Positions 1-8,880 of a DNA stretch of 43,170 bases are shown in pieces (the first letter of the stretch is position 1; every line of letters starts with the position of its first letter). A program made the position numbers and the translations under genes. The DNA comes from Chloroflexota bacterium (lineage in GTDB: Bacteria > Chloroflexota > UBA6077 > SHYK01), in the NCBI GenBank assembly GCA_009377635.1, contig WHTR01000018.1:1-43170 (forward strand), written 5' to 3'. The notes beneath the pieces were generated by a model. It had not been told where the DNA came from and searched no databases. It saw nothing but the letters and a program-made list of their open reading frames with translations.

Positions 1-1584
1 GAGGTTGTTGAGCTTGCTGTGCAGTTGGGCGGTCGTGGAATCCGAGCCCGACAGGTTGTTCACGATCCCCCTAGAGGCCGGACTGACCCCATAGAGGCCG
101 ACATCACCATCAACCTGCAATTGATCTGAGACTCGAACAGTGCCGAGGGGGGCGCTTATCAGAAGGTGTGCCCCGTTGTGCCTGATGAATCCGGCTGCCG
201 TTCCGCCGCTGTACCAGGTAATCTGATCGACGCTGCCTGACCTTATTTCCACTCTTGTCCCGCTGGGCGCGGTCCTGAACGTCCCCCCCGTAATCGTCAC
301 TCCCTCGATGTTTCCCGCGATCACGTTCCCGAGGTCCGCGTTGATGGCCGCGAGGTTATCGACCGAGAGCTTGTCCGCGGTGATGGTCCCCGCTGCGATC
401 TTGGCGCCGGTGATGGTCCCCCCGACGATGTTGCTGGCTACGATCGCGTTGGCTGCGACCTTCCCCGAAACCACCGAGTTGGCCTGCAAATGCCCAGCCG
501 CTATCGAGAGGGCCGCGATCTCGTTGGCGGTGACTGCGTTCGCCTGGAGCTTGGGAGTGCTGATCGCGTCGTCAGCTATCAGGGTCTCGGTGATCGACAG
601 AGGTTCTAACGCCACGGTCCCGATGAGGATGGGAGACGCGGAGACTTCGTTCGACGTGACCCCGACGCCGGAGCCGTCGCGCGCCTGGACCTTGAAGAAG
701 TAGGTCGTGTCCGGGTTGGGCGGGTCGGCCGGACCCCCGTCGAGCTTGTGCGTCGAGGGGAAGTCGGAGACGGTGAACGAGAATGGCTTGCCGGGGGTGC
801 CGTCGAGGTTAAAGGAATCGTAGAGCGTGTCGTCCCCGATGGTGAAGCCCGCCGAGGTGTCACAGTGCAATTCGTAGGTGACCTCGGAGCTATTGGAGAT
901 CGTCTCGGCGCAGATGACGCGGATCCAGTCCACGATCCCACCGATAGCTTCGATGGTGAGGTCTCCGGTGGGGACCGCGCCGTCCTCGTAACCCATTCCG
1001 GGAGGTGGCTGGACCGTTCCTCCGGGACCGGGGACGGTGATGCTCGAATCGCCCCCGCCCACCGGGGTCATCGTCTCCAAGTCGAAACCCACCAGAGGCT
1101 TGACCCCGAAGGGAGCCGAGGCTATGTGTCGTTCGTCGTCGTCTTCGTCGGCCGCTTCGACCCACGCGACCAGGGCATCATCGGGGGCGTACGCGCCGGG
1201 CTTGTAGTAGGTCACCGCGTCCGAGCGGATGGGCGCGCCGAGGATCATCTGGGTCATGTCGCCATCCACGAACCCATCGGCCAACTTCTCTTCATAAGGC
1301 GTCCGACCGGCCCACACGACCGCCCCGGCAGGATGGGCCTTCGGGTCGGGTCGGTTGATCTCAAGCAGGAGGTCGGTCCACAGGTTCAATCCGCCGTAGG
1401 TGCCGATCTCCTCGTTCTGGCTGCCGGGTTCAATGACGAACTCGCCGCCTTCGGAAGAAAAGTCGGTCACGTATTCCACATCGAGGGCGTCCCCATCGTC
1501 CGGGGAACTGTCGGTGATCGCGCTCATGAGACGCGAGCCGGCCTTCGAGGTTCGTATCTGCGTAACCAGGAGTTGGGTCGTCAT
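1..1584 (-). CDS. Tail fibre / minor tail protein, 3' end cut by window edge
   Basis: Open from an ATG at 1584 (ATGA overlap with the upstream tail hub gene) to base 1, so 528 codons without a stop. The first 200 residues or so are an acidic globular region. A fibronectin-like segment follows (roughly residues 240-310), then a long run of short imperfect repeats built on Ala, Ile, Thr, Asn and Val (for example NAVTANEIAAL and GTITGAKIAAGTITADKL), typical of trimeric fibre shafts. After the shaft comes a beta-rich module containing VTITGGTF. The position, last in the tail operon, fits a receptor-binding fibre. Its 55-bp segment at 314-368 recurs exactly at the right end of the window, so the true C-terminus is uncertain. 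Fibre role is inferred from composition and position. Confidence 0.75.
   Translation of the reverse strand, partial: MTTQLLVTQIRTSKAGSRLMSAITDSSPDDGDALDVEYVTDFSSEGGEFVIEPGSQNEEIGTYGGLNLWTDLLLEINRPDPKAHPAGAVVWAGRTPYEEKLADGFVDGDMTQMILGAPIRSDAVTYYKPGAYAPDDALVAWVEAADEDDDERHIASAPFGVKPLVGFDLETMTPVGGGDSSITVPGPGGTVQPPPGMGYEDGAVPTGDLTIEAIGGIVDWIRVICAETISNSSEVTYELHCDTSAGFTIGDDTLYDSFNLDGTPGKPFSFTVSDFPSTHKLDGGPADPPNPDTTYFFKVQARDGSGVGVTSNEVSASPILIGTVALEPLSITETLIADDAISTPKLQANAVTANEIAALSIAAGHLQANSVVSGKVAANAIVASNIVGGTITGAKIAAGTITADKLSVDNLAAINADLGNVIAGNIEGVTITGGTFRTAPSGTRVEIRSGSVDQITWYSGGTAAGFIRHNGAHLLISAPLGTVRVSDQLQVDGDVGLYGVSPASRGIVNNLSGSDSTTAQLHSKLNNL
314..368. repeat. Exact 55-bp repeat shared with 43116-43170
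   Basis: Partner copy of the repeat at the right edge. It encodes SVDNLAAINADLGNVIAG on the minus strand within the fibre gene. Downstream (lower coordinates) the two copies lead to related but different beta modules, both of which contain VTITGGTF. Confidence 0.85.
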
Positions 1585-2993
1585 CGGCGCTTCGCTCTCC
1601 TTCGGAAAGACGAGTTCACGATCATGGTTCCGTGAGGATCGAACGGCACGAAGGCGGTCTCCACGCGCGTCCTGATGAGCCGACCGCGGAACTCGATGAG
1701 CACGACGTCGAGCTCTTCGAGGAGGTAATACGGGATACATTCGATGTTTGCTTCGATCTCCACGCCTCCCCGAATCCTTTCAAGCTGGTTCTCTGCTACC
1801 TCCCGCGCCCTAGCCCGCTTGTGGATCGAGGGACGGTCGATGACGGTCACCCGCTTGCGCTTCCCTCCGGTCAGGGACTTGGCCGAGAGAGCGTCGGAGT
1901 TGGGGAGCGAGGCCTTGCCGTAGACGCGGATGGTGACGTCCTTCTCGTTGTAGACCTTGACCGGCGCTCCGATGGGGTGATTCTTGTTCAGCGCCTTGGT
2001 CAGCGGCACGGTCCTCGAGCCCGGCGTGTAGGAGCCCGCGATCCGGCGTTCCTCCGCGGGCGCTGGTCCCCGGCCCCCGATGCGGACCTGCTTGCCAGCG
2101 TCGAGATACTCCACGTTGGCTCCGGCTTTCAGATGGATCGAGGTCGCGCCGACGATCTCCCTCTGGTCCATCTCCAGCTTGCCGATCCACTTCTTGACCT
2201 TCTCGTGACGCTCCCCGCGGACCAGCACCGTGTCGCGGGCCTCGTCGATCGACATATCCTCGGAGGGGAGTCTGGTCAGGAGCGAATCCCGGCCCTCGGT
2301 GAAGGTGAACACCGGCGCGCTGGGTATCTCCCTCAGCACGAACGTCCCCTCGCCATCGACGTACAGCTGCCGGTCGATCGAGCGGGCGAGGTTCTGCCAT
2401 CCCCGCCACGGGACCTGATCCGGGTAGCGGGAGAAATCACTCCTCAGTCGGTCGGGAGCTCCGGTGAAGCGGAAGAACCGCTCGCCCCGGTCCTGGAGTC
2501 CTTGCCTGATGACGTTGGCAACGCGCGTGTGCTTGCGGCGCGACCATGACTCGGCGTAGAGGTACTCGGGTCCAAGGTGCTGGGCGTCTCTGCCGTAGCA
2601 GGAAACCGTGACCTCCTCGCCCTTTGACGAGGGTCGGTAGACGGGTCCGGTAAACAGGGGGATCGAGAACCAGTCATCGAAGTCGGGCACCCAGAGATCG
2701 ACGATGGCTCGGAGTTGCTTGCTGAACCAGATGTCGTTCGACTTCGTGCCCTTCCAATCGACCTTGAGCTGCCGGTCGGGGTCGAGCAGGTGGAACTCTG
2801 CGGTCCGCGTGGGCTCTGATTTGGGCCGCGTGGCGTCGATCGTGACCCCGCCGCCCATGAGTCTCAGTTTGGTCGAGAGCGAGTCGCCGTCCTTGTCCAG
2901 CAGCTGGGCGCGGAAATTCACCCGCCTGTAGGGGTTCACCATGGCCGCTTCGAGGGATGCCCGGTCGGACGCGGAGATAGGCGGGACCCACAC
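1581..2993 (-). CDS. Tail hub / baseplate minor tail protein (470 aa)
   Basis: A 470-residue protein in the slot where siphoviruses of actinobacteria encode the tail hub, after the tape measure and small structural genes and before the fibre. The N-terminal 130 residues read like a hub domain (NFRAQLLDKDGD, then DFDDWFSIPLFTGPVY). This is the paired beta-barrel pattern of gp27-like proteins that return a measurement frame such as LFTG. The remainder contains a second barrel-like segment. No peptidase motif is visible. It overlaps the fibre gene by ATGA and follows the 146-aa gene directly. Assignment to the gp27/DUF5047-like hub group is by pattern and position, so moderate. Confidence 0.65.
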   Translation of the reverse strand: MWVPPISASDRASLEAAMVNPYRRVNFRAQLLDKDGDSLSTKLRLMGGGVTIDATRPKSEPTRTAEFHLLDPDRQLKVDWKGTKSNDIWFSKQLRAIVDLWVPDFDDWFSIPLFTGPVYRPSSKGEEVTVSCYGRDAQHLGPEYLYAESWSRRKHTRVANVIRQGLQDRGERFFRFTGAPDRLRSDFSRYPDQVPWRGWQNLARSIDRQLYVDGEGTFVLREIPSAPVFTFTEGRDSLLTRLPSEDMSIDEARDTVLVRGERHEKVKKWIGKLEMDQREIVGATSIHLKAGANVEYLDAGKQVRIGGRGPAPAEERRIAGSYTPGSRTVPLTKALNKNHPIGAPVKVYNEKDVTIRVYGKASLPNSDALSAKSLTGGKRKRVTVIDRPSIHKRARAREVAENQLERIRGGVEIEANIECIPYYLLEELDVVLIEFRGRLIRTRVETAFVPFDPHGTMIVNSSFRRRAKRR

Positions 2994-3433
2994 TAGGAGA
3001 ACCCCGCCAGATCCAGGCTGACGTAGCTGAGAGACACGTCCCAGAGGTCTGTGCCTTCGACCCGGTCCCAGTCGTAGCGGGTGTGGAACTTGGCGTTGGG
3101 GACGTACTGGTTGCGCTTGGTCACGATGATGAGGTAGCGGTGCTGGTTGGAGATGAGGTCGTGCAGTCTCGTCAGGTATTCGAGCGCGGTCACCCCCCCG
3201 AAGTCCTTTATCCGACCCTGGATCGTCCCGTCGAGGTTGTGGGTCGCACCTTGCACAAGCCGCTTGGATTCACTTGAGGGGACCGTGTGAACCGCCCCCG
3301 AGATGTCCCGGCCGGCAGAGTCCCCCTGGTCGGCTACCCGTATCTCGGTGATGACCCTGATCCCGTTTGACTGACCGATGCCGACGATCCATTCACCGTC
3401 GAGCGGGTCCGTTCGGTCAACTATCGGATTCAT
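2993..3433 (-). CDS. Minor tail protein, unknown fold (146 aa)
   Basis: A 146-residue protein between an Fn3-like 94-aa gene and the hub gene, sharing one base with the hub start. It is soluble, with alternating beta-type segments (RYLIIVTKRNQYVPN, DVSLSYVSLDL) and no membrane segment. Small proteins of this kind next to the hub often connect tape measure, distal tail and hub, but no catalytic motif or recognised family signature is visible. Structural role comes from location only. Confidence 0.6.
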   Translation of the reverse strand: MNPIVDRTDPLDGEWIVGIGQSNGIRVITEIRVADQGDSAGRDISGAVHTVPSSESKRLVQGATHNLDGTIQGRIKDFGGVTALEYLTRLHDLISNQHRYLIIVTKRNQYVPNAKFHTRYDWDRVEGTDLWDVSLSYVSLDLAGFS

Positions 3434-3714
3434 GTGCTCACGCTCTGGTCATCCCCGAGCGCGAGCACGCGATAGGTGAACCCCGGCTCCGCAACCATCG
3501 GGATAGCGTAGTTGTCGAAGCCCGAATCGGAGGAGTCGAACACGTCACCGGGCACGAAGTAGTCAACCGAAGCCCAGGGGTCACTCGATCCGGTGGGCCT
3601 TCGCTGCACGAGGAACGCTTGCAGGTCAACACCGTCATGCCCGAACTCCAGCGTCACGACGGGGGAGCCCGTTACCTCCTGAGTAATCGAGAGGTCCGTG
3701 ACCGCGGCGACCAT
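3430..3714 (-). CDS. Small Fn3-like structural protein (94 aa)
   Basis: A 94-residue protein with the length and strand rhythm of one fibronectin type III domain: VTDLSITQ, then PVVTLEFGHDG, LQAFLVQRR, and the closing TYRVLALGDD. It overlaps the next gene by ATGA, and its start directly abuts the stop of the 485-aa upstream gene. Single Ig/Fn3 domains in tail genes commonly decorate the virion surface and bind carbohydrate. That function is inferred, not shown. Confidence 0.55.
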   Translation of the reverse strand: MVAAVTDLSITQEVTGSPVVTLEFGHDGVDLQAFLVQRRPTGSSDPWASVDYFVPGDVFDSSDSGFDNYAIPMVAEPGFTYRVLALGDDQSVST

Positions 3715-5172
3715 CTAGGGAGCCTCGAAGTGGAAGGTCACCGAGTCCTCGGAATACGAGGGGTCGCCTGCCATACTGTCGCGCTCGACGTCGTCCCAGC
3801 CGCGCGGAACGGCCTTGTAGGTCCAGCCCTCTTCCAACAGCGTGTCCGGGACCGGGCCGGTGAGTGAGTGGGACGTCGAGGGATTGCGGTTCTCTCTAAA
3901 ATGCTCCAGCCACGGCTCGCCTTCATTCCGGCGTTTCCACACGACGATCTCCCGCGCTGCCTGGTCGGTCATCGTCCACTCCAGTTGGAGGACCGGGGAG
4001 GTAACCGTGTCGGTCGCGGGAGAAGTGATGGTGAGCGCGTTCTTCGGAACGACCTGGAAGGAAGCAGTCTCCGACCAGTCGGACCAGGTGCCGTGTTCGT
4101 TCCTGACCCGCATCGCCCAATAGAGCGTGGTTTCGGTGTCCAGGTCGGAGACAGCCGCGGAGCCGGTCGGCGGGTCGTCCAGGTCGAAGCGCGGCGTGTT
4201 GTGCTCGACCTCGCCCGAGTTGTAGACCTCGGTCTCGAGCGATTCGTCGGAGGCGACGACGACGTGGATCGCGCCCATCGACTCCTCGCCCGAGGGGCTC
4301 TTCCATTCCGCGGCAAGCTCAGGTCGGACCTCCGAAACAGCCTTCCCACCCGAGGGACGGAGCTGGGTCGGGGCGTCGGGGACGTAGTTGGGATCGATCT
4401 CCAGGAACGGCCTCAGCGATTCATCGGCGTAGGACGAATACAGCTTCGCCTCGGCGTCCTCACTCCACGAGAGCCGAACCCCATCCCACGGGACCCCCGC
4501 GGAGTCCTGCGCGGCTACCGATGTCTTCACCATGTCGGTGACGTTGACCACGATGTCATCGGTGCCCGCGGGGGCGACGTAGTTGACCGCCTCACCCGCG
4601 CGTACCGCGGGCTGCGTGTCCCAGGTGACAGTCTCCGGGCTCCACGGCTCGTCAATCGGCTCGACCGTCAGAGTCCCCTCGAACGACTCGGGACGGGGGA
4701 GGTTCAATTCAGCCCGGGCCACTTCGCCTCCTCGGAGCAGGTCCACGACCCGCGAGACATCCAAGAGCACGCGTTGACGCGCCGCCGTGGTTCCCGACAG
4801 ACGTTCGTAGATGGAGGACTGCCCATCGGTGGAATCGGGTTGGTCGGGGAAGGCCTCGCGGATCGTTGCGCTCATGTGTGAACGGACCTCTTTCGGGTTG
4901 ATGAAGTTAAAAAGGGAGATGAGGACGAATGAACCGCCCGACGTAGTGCCCCCGGAGAAGACCAGCGCACGCCGGACCCCGAACAAGATGCTTCCGCCCG
5001 AGACTGTTCCGCCGGAGAAGTTGAGGGGCTGGGTGCCGGGGATACGAAGCGTGAAGGAGCCGCCGGAGGTCGTGCCGCCGGAGAACACGAGGAAGCCCGC
5101 AATTTCTTCGGTACCCCAACCCTGGGTCGCCCTGCCCTGGACGGCGCGGCCTTGGATCGCGGTGTAGGGCAT
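3715..5172 (-). CDS. DNRLRE- and Fn3-containing minor tail protein (485 aa)
   Basis: The start at 5172 has a good GAGG ribosome site about 8 bases upstream. Residues 1-25 are Gln/Gly-rich. Residues about 26-95 hold three copies of a FSGGTxSGGS unit about 20 residues apart. Residues about 100-262 match the DNRLRE pattern found on secreted and virion-surface proteins (EVARAELNLPRPE, WSPETVTWDTQP, VVNVTDMVK, ending SLRPFLEIDPNY). The rest is Fn3-like (DTETTLYWAMRVRN). It is probably a surface-exposed tail component. The Gly/Ser repeats at the N-terminus are unusual for a domain that would dock to the tail tip. Confidence 0.65.
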   Translation of the reverse strand: MPYTAIQGRAVQGRATQGWGTEEIAGFLVFSGGTTSGGSFTLRIPGTQPLNFSGGTVSGGSILFGVRRALVFSGGTTSGGSFVLISLFNFINPKEVRSHMSATIREAFPDQPDSTDGQSSIYERLSGTTAARQRVLLDVSRVVDLLRGGEVARAELNLPRPESFEGTLTVEPIDEPWSPETVTWDTQPAVRAGEAVNYVAPAGTDDIVVNVTDMVKTSVAAQDSAGVPWDGVRLSWSEDAEAKLYSSYADESLRPFLEIDPNYVPDAPTQLRPSGGKAVSEVRPELAAEWKSPSGEESMGAIHVVVASDESLETEVYNSGEVEHNTPRFDLDDPPTGSAAVSDLDTETTLYWAMRVRNEHGTWSDWSETASFQVVPKNALTITSPATDTVTSPVLQLEWTMTDQAAREIVVWKRRNEGEPWLEHFRENRNPSTSHSLTGPVPDTLLEEGWTYKAVPRGWDDVERDSMAGDPSYSEDSVTFHFEAP

Positions 5173-5226
5173 CGGCTTACCTCGTCACATTGGGCGACGT
5201 CGGGGAGTCCATCATTTCGGGCATGG

Positions 5227-6063
5227 CTAGGCGATTCGCTCCAAAACGGCGGCGTGGAGTCGCATGTCGGCGTTCGCGTTGGCGGTTCCCATCTCGACGG
5301 TGAAAGCCAGGGTCTTGGCGGTTGATGTGTCCTCCGTGGCCGTGCCGTACCCCACTAGCTGGCGGGGGACAACACCCGTTATCTGGTCCCACGACTGACC
5401 TTGGGATGCACTGGGAACGAAATGCCCGCTGAGTCGTTGGGCCGACGGAGACACGGCGTAGAGAACTACATCGAGGAGCCACTCTGCACGATTGGCGCTA
5501 TCGCCGTAGCCGATCGCGGCGCTCTCCAGGACTGTGGTCGTCCCGAACTTGACTCGGAGCGTGTACGTGACTTCACCCCCCGAGTTGTTGAGGACGTCAC
5601 CTGTCGCCCACAGGCGATATACCGTCCCTGCCTCGGCATCTCCACCGGCTATCGACTCGGAGTAGAGGTCGGTTTCTGTCGTTGTATTGACGACTTGTGT
5701 GGTGGACGTAACCACGTCGTCGGATAAGGCTTGATATGCGGCAAGGTCCCCGTCCTGGACGAACGACTCCATATCGGCCTTCGAGTAAGGCATGAAGATC
5801 AGATCGTCGGCGTCCCAAGCGAACGTCGTCGCCCCGTGCGTAATCGTGTCGGTAGAGCGCGCGCTCGCGGTGACGATCTCGAAGTGGGTGGGGTCGCTCG
5901 CGCTCTCGAACCGGATCGAGAAGTCACCAGTAGCAGGGAAGCGCGCGCCGTGACCCGTCTGCACGTCCGATGTGACCGCGCCGGCCAGGATGCCCGACGC
6001 GAGCGTCGATTCGGGAGCTGCGCCGGGCTGCCCCTCGACCCCGTCTGAGAAGGTGCGGGCCAC
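5227..6063 (-). CDS. Virion structural protein, tail region (278 aa)
   Basis: A 278-residue soluble protein whose start overlaps the stop of the 140-aa upstream gene by one base (TAGTG). The N-terminus MARTFSDGVEGQP and the region GDFSIRFE...THFEIVTASARSTDTITHGA resemble the beginning of many tail-tip and fibre-attached proteins, where a small beta domain describes a ramp of contacts. The C-terminal half (TVYRLWATGDVLNN, YTLRVKFG, KTLAFTVEMGT) looks like a jelly-roll type shell domain. It is probably a minor tail or appendage protein. No enzyme motif was seen. Confidence 0.6.
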   Translation of the reverse strand: MARTFSDGVEGQPGAAPESTLASGILAGAVTSDVQTGHGARFPATGDFSIRFESASDPTHFEIVTASARSTDTITHGATTFAWDADDLIFMPYSKADMESFVQDGDLAAYQALSDDVVTSTTQVVNTTTETDLYSESIAGGDAEAGTVYRLWATGDVLNNSGGEVTYTLRVKFGTTTVLESAAIGYGDSANRAEWLLDVVLYAVSPSAQRLSGHFVPSASQGQSWDQITGVVPRQLVGYGTATEDTSTAKTLAFTVEMGTANANADMRLHAAVLERIA

Positions 6064-6485
6064 TAGACCACGACCTCCGTCGTCTCAACCGATACCTGGA
6101 GAGCGCCGATCGCGATCTGGTAGTCCTCATCGGCTCCACCATCGACCGCAGCATTCGCGCTCCACCGGTACACGATGTCCCCCACAGTGCCCGAGGCGGC
6201 ATCGGTGAGGAACGCGTACTGAGTCGAGGGCGGGTCGGCGGCGGGGTCGAAGTCGAAGGTCAGGAGCCCCGAGTTGGCGATGACCGCCGGGGCATCACCC
6301 GCTCCTGCGCCCCAGGTGACTGCCTGCCGCGCGTAGCCCGCGGTCGTGACCTCGGTGATGGTCGCGAGTGTGTCGGTCGCGGTGACCTGGACCGTCGCGA
6401 GCCCAACGTACAAGATGCCCCCACCCAAGATCGTGTCGAGGATCGAGCGTGCCCCTACTCCGGTCCATCCGCCTGTCGCTGCCAT
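6063..6485 (-). CDS. Tail fibre-type minor tail protein (140 aa)
   Basis: Length and the signature GYARQAVTWGAGAG at mid-protein match a common small tail protein of actinobacteriophages and related siphoviruses. These start with a loop describing a lattice element (ILYVGLATVQ) and have the GYxRQAVxxGA core. It follows the tape measure gene by 3 bases and overlaps the next gene by one base. In phages it lies in the same position, downstream of the tape measure. Precise role is unknown, probably tail tip. Confidence 0.65.
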   Translation of the reverse strand: MAATGGWTGVGARSILDTILGGGILYVGLATVQVTATDTLATITEVTTAGYARQAVTWGAGAGDAPAVIANSGLLTFDFDPAADPPSTQYAFLTDAASGTVGDIVYRWSANAAVDGGADEDYQIAIGALQVSVETTEVVV

Positions 6486-6488
6486 GCG

Positions 6489-8879
6489 TTATCTCCGTCC
6501 TCTCGCTGCGCTTTCGCGCTGGTAGTTGTCCTCGGATGAGTCGATTGCGGCCACAACGCGTTCCTCGACGAAGCGCGCTAGCTTCCGTCCGTCTGTCATG
6601 GAGTCGGCGCGGATGTTGATGACGATGGGAGGACGGCCCGCGCCCGAACGGCCCAGCCCCGAGAACGTCACCGACTCCGCGCCCGCGCCCTTGGAGAACG
6701 GGAGCATGTAGGCACCGGGGGCCTTGGGGAGTTGGAACGTGCCCCCAGCGTCCCTGACGTAGTGCTTCGTGTCCGGTGCGACGCCCGCTCCCATCGGTCC
6801 GCCCGCGTTGAGGTTCAGGTCCATGGTTAGGTGCGTGTTGCGGACCTGGGCGATGAACGCGGCGAGAGCTTCCCGGGCCTGGATCGTGTCGGCGCGGATC
6901 TTGATCTCTTTCGGGGTAGGAATCTTGTTGATGCTCTCCGAGAGAGAGATGATCTTGGCCTTCTGCAGGTCTGCCGACCCGCCGAACTCACCGAGTGCCT
7001 TCTTGCCGCCGTCGAGCTTCTTGACTCCCTTGTCGAAGGCGTCGTTGAGGTTCTCCATCGCCTTATCGAAGGCACCGACAGCGAGCAGGTTGCCGATAGT
7101 CTGCTTCTCGTTGTCCTCCAGCGCGACGCCGAGCTTCCCGAACTTATCCAGAAGGGTAAGTAGTGCGACCGACTGTCCTTCGCTTAGATCGCGCGATCGA
7201 TTCTGTAGGTCGGTGAAGTTCTTCGCGGCATCGTTCGTCACGCCGAGTGTCGCGAGGTAATCCGAAAGTTCCTTCTCTGCGCGCTCTATCTGTTCCTGAT
7301 CGGCTGAGAAATCTTTCCCCTCTCGCCCCTGGTTCGCGATGACTGCTTCAAGGTTCTCGCGCAGGAACGCAACCTTTTCCGAGTACTTCATCAGCGCCTT
7401 GGCGGAAACCTCGGACGCTAGACCGTGCTCCCGTGCCGATTCGGTGGCGCGCTCCGTCTCATCAGCGAGCCGCCTCCGTTCGTCCGCCGCAGCCTTGTCC
7501 ATGAGCAAACCGTGGATGGCTAGTGCCGCGGGAATTGCGACAGGGGCCGCTGCCGCGAGACCGATGCCTCCGGCCGCACCTACACCGCCACCCGCAGCAC
7601 CTGCACCCGCGGCCCCGACGCCCCCACGGGCGAGCCATCCCCCAAGCCTTAGCGCGGCCCCTCCGAGCCTGAGCGCCGGCCCTCCACCGATCGCAGCAAG
7701 CAGCAACCACTTCTGGGTCGACTCGTCCAACTCCGTGAACGACTTGGCGAGCCCCGAGACTGCTTCCGCGATGTCGAGCGCGATGGGGATGAGGTTCTCC
7801 CCGAGCTCCACCGCGGCGACCTTGAGGTCGTTCAACCTCTTGGCCATCTGCCAGGCGTCGGAGTCCTTCGTCTTCTCGAAGGCTTCGTCGGTGTCTCCGA
7901 CCGCTTGCGCGAGCGCGGCCATGATGTCGACGTTCTTCTCGGCGTTCTTGCCGTTGAGGTTCAAGGCACCAGTCAGCGCGCGAACGTTGGGGAACAGCCG
8001 ACCCCACATATCGACGTTGTCTCCGATGCGGCCCTTGAGGTCGAGCAGCGCGGGGAGCACGCCGCGCGACTTGACTAGGTTGCGGAAGTCCTCGACCGAG
8101 ATCCCGACCTCTTTGAAGGCTTCCCTCGCCTGTTCGGTCGGCTTGATGATGCTGGCCATGATCCCGCGCAACGCAGTCGCGGCTTCGCTGGCATCGAGAC
8201 CGGAGAGCGACATCGCAGCGAGGTTGCCGGCGACCTGGTCGAACTCGATCCCCATCTCCGAGGCGAGAGGAATGACGCGCCCGATCGACTGCGCGAACGC
8301 GTCCCCTTCGACCTTGCCCTCTCGGACCGCGGCCGTGAGGATGTCGGTCGCCTTCATCGCGGAGAGGTTCTTCTCGCCGTAGGCGTTGACCGCGGAGGTA
8401 ACTGCGTCGGCCACGGTGCCTGTTTCCCCCAGGCCAGCCGCCGCAGCCTTGGCGGACGCTTCGAGGACCTTGAGTGCAGAAGCACCCTCGAACCCGGATG
8501 ACGTGACGAAGTAGAGGGCCTCGCCCAGTTCCAGGGGAGACTTGGCGGTCTCGCCCGAGAGCTTCATGACCTCTTCGCGATAGAGCGCCATGTCCTTTTT
8601 GGACGCACCAACCAACGCATCGATCTGGGCCAGCGACCGATCAAAGTCGAAGGCCATCTTCACAGAGGCGGCTGCGGCCCCCAAGACCGGGAGCGTGAGG
8701 TTGCGGGTGAGTGTTCTACCTGCCCGGTCCATCCGAACCCCAGCAGAGGTCAAGCGTGAGCCGACCGTCTGGGCCCGTGTCGCGACGCTATCCAAAGCCT
8801 TGTTGGCCTGGGCTGCCCCCGCGGTGGCTCCCGCCCCGTTGATAGCGACCGAAATCAGGACCTGGGCTGCACCCGCCAT
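6489..8879 (-). CDS. Tape measure protein (796 aa)
   Basis: The longest gene of the window, as expected for a tape measure. The start at 8879 (MAGAAQVLISVAING) lies two bases beyond the HNH stop. A longer frame up to 9053 overlaps the HNH gene and has non-coding-like composition, so it is not used. The protein opens with coiled-coil Ala-rich helices. The phage minor tail TP901-type core follows (FDRSLAQIDALVGASKKDM, MKLSGETAKSPLEL, FVTSSGFEGASA), then Gly/Ala-rich hydrophobic segments near the middle (WLLLAAIGGGPALRLGG) and more coiled coil. It sets tail length and is ejected with DNA. Confidence 0.92.
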   Translation of the reverse strand: MAGAAQVLISVAINGAGATAGAAQANKALDSVATRAQTVGSRLTSAGVRMDRAGRTLTRNLTLPVLGAAAASVKMAFDFDRSLAQIDALVGASKKDMALYREEVMKLSGETAKSPLELGEALYFVTSSGFEGASALKVLEASAKAAAAGLGETGTVADAVTSAVNAYGEKNLSAMKATDILTAAVREGKVEGDAFAQSIGRVIPLASEMGIEFDQVAGNLAAMSLSGLDASEAATALRGIMASIIKPTEQAREAFKEVGISVEDFRNLVKSRGVLPALLDLKGRIGDNVDMWGRLFPNVRALTGALNLNGKNAEKNVDIMAALAQAVGDTDEAFEKTKDSDAWQMAKRLNDLKVAAVELGENLIPIALDIAEAVSGLAKSFTELDESTQKWLLLAAIGGGPALRLGGAALRLGGWLARGGVGAAGAGAAGGGVGAAGGIGLAAAAPVAIPAALAIHGLLMDKAAADERRRLADETERATESAREHGLASEVSAKALMKYSEKVAFLRENLEAVIANQGREGKDFSADQEQIERAEKELSDYLATLGVTNDAAKNFTDLQNRSRDLSEGQSVALLTLLDKFGKLGVALEDNEKQTIGNLLAVGAFDKAMENLNDAFDKGVKKLDGGKKALGEFGGSADLQKAKIISLSESINKIPTPKEIKIRADTIQAREALAAFIAQVRNTHLTMDLNLNAGGPMGAGVAPDTKHYVRDAGGTFQLPKAPGAYMLPFSKGAGAESVTFSGLGRSGAGRPPIVINIRADSMTDGRKLARFVEERVVAAIDSSEDNYQRESAARGRR

Positions 8880-8880
8880 C

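Noticed and set aside
748-1635. Long plus-strand frame opposite the fibre gene
   Set aside because: Pure antisense shadow: no ribosome site, low-complexity Arg/Gly/Val composition and full overlap with a well-supported minus-strand gene.
3868-4881. 337-codon plus-strand frame
   Set aside because: Antisense to the DNRLRE tail protein; composition mirrors the complementary codons and no domain is visible.
5177-5224. 15-codon frame between two tail genes
   Set aside because: Too short to judge; it merely contains the ribosome site of the next gene.
7339-8382. 347-codon plus-strand frame, Ala/Ser/Pro-rich
   Set aside because: Antisense to the tape measure gene; the bias follows from Ala/Gly-rich coding on the other strand.
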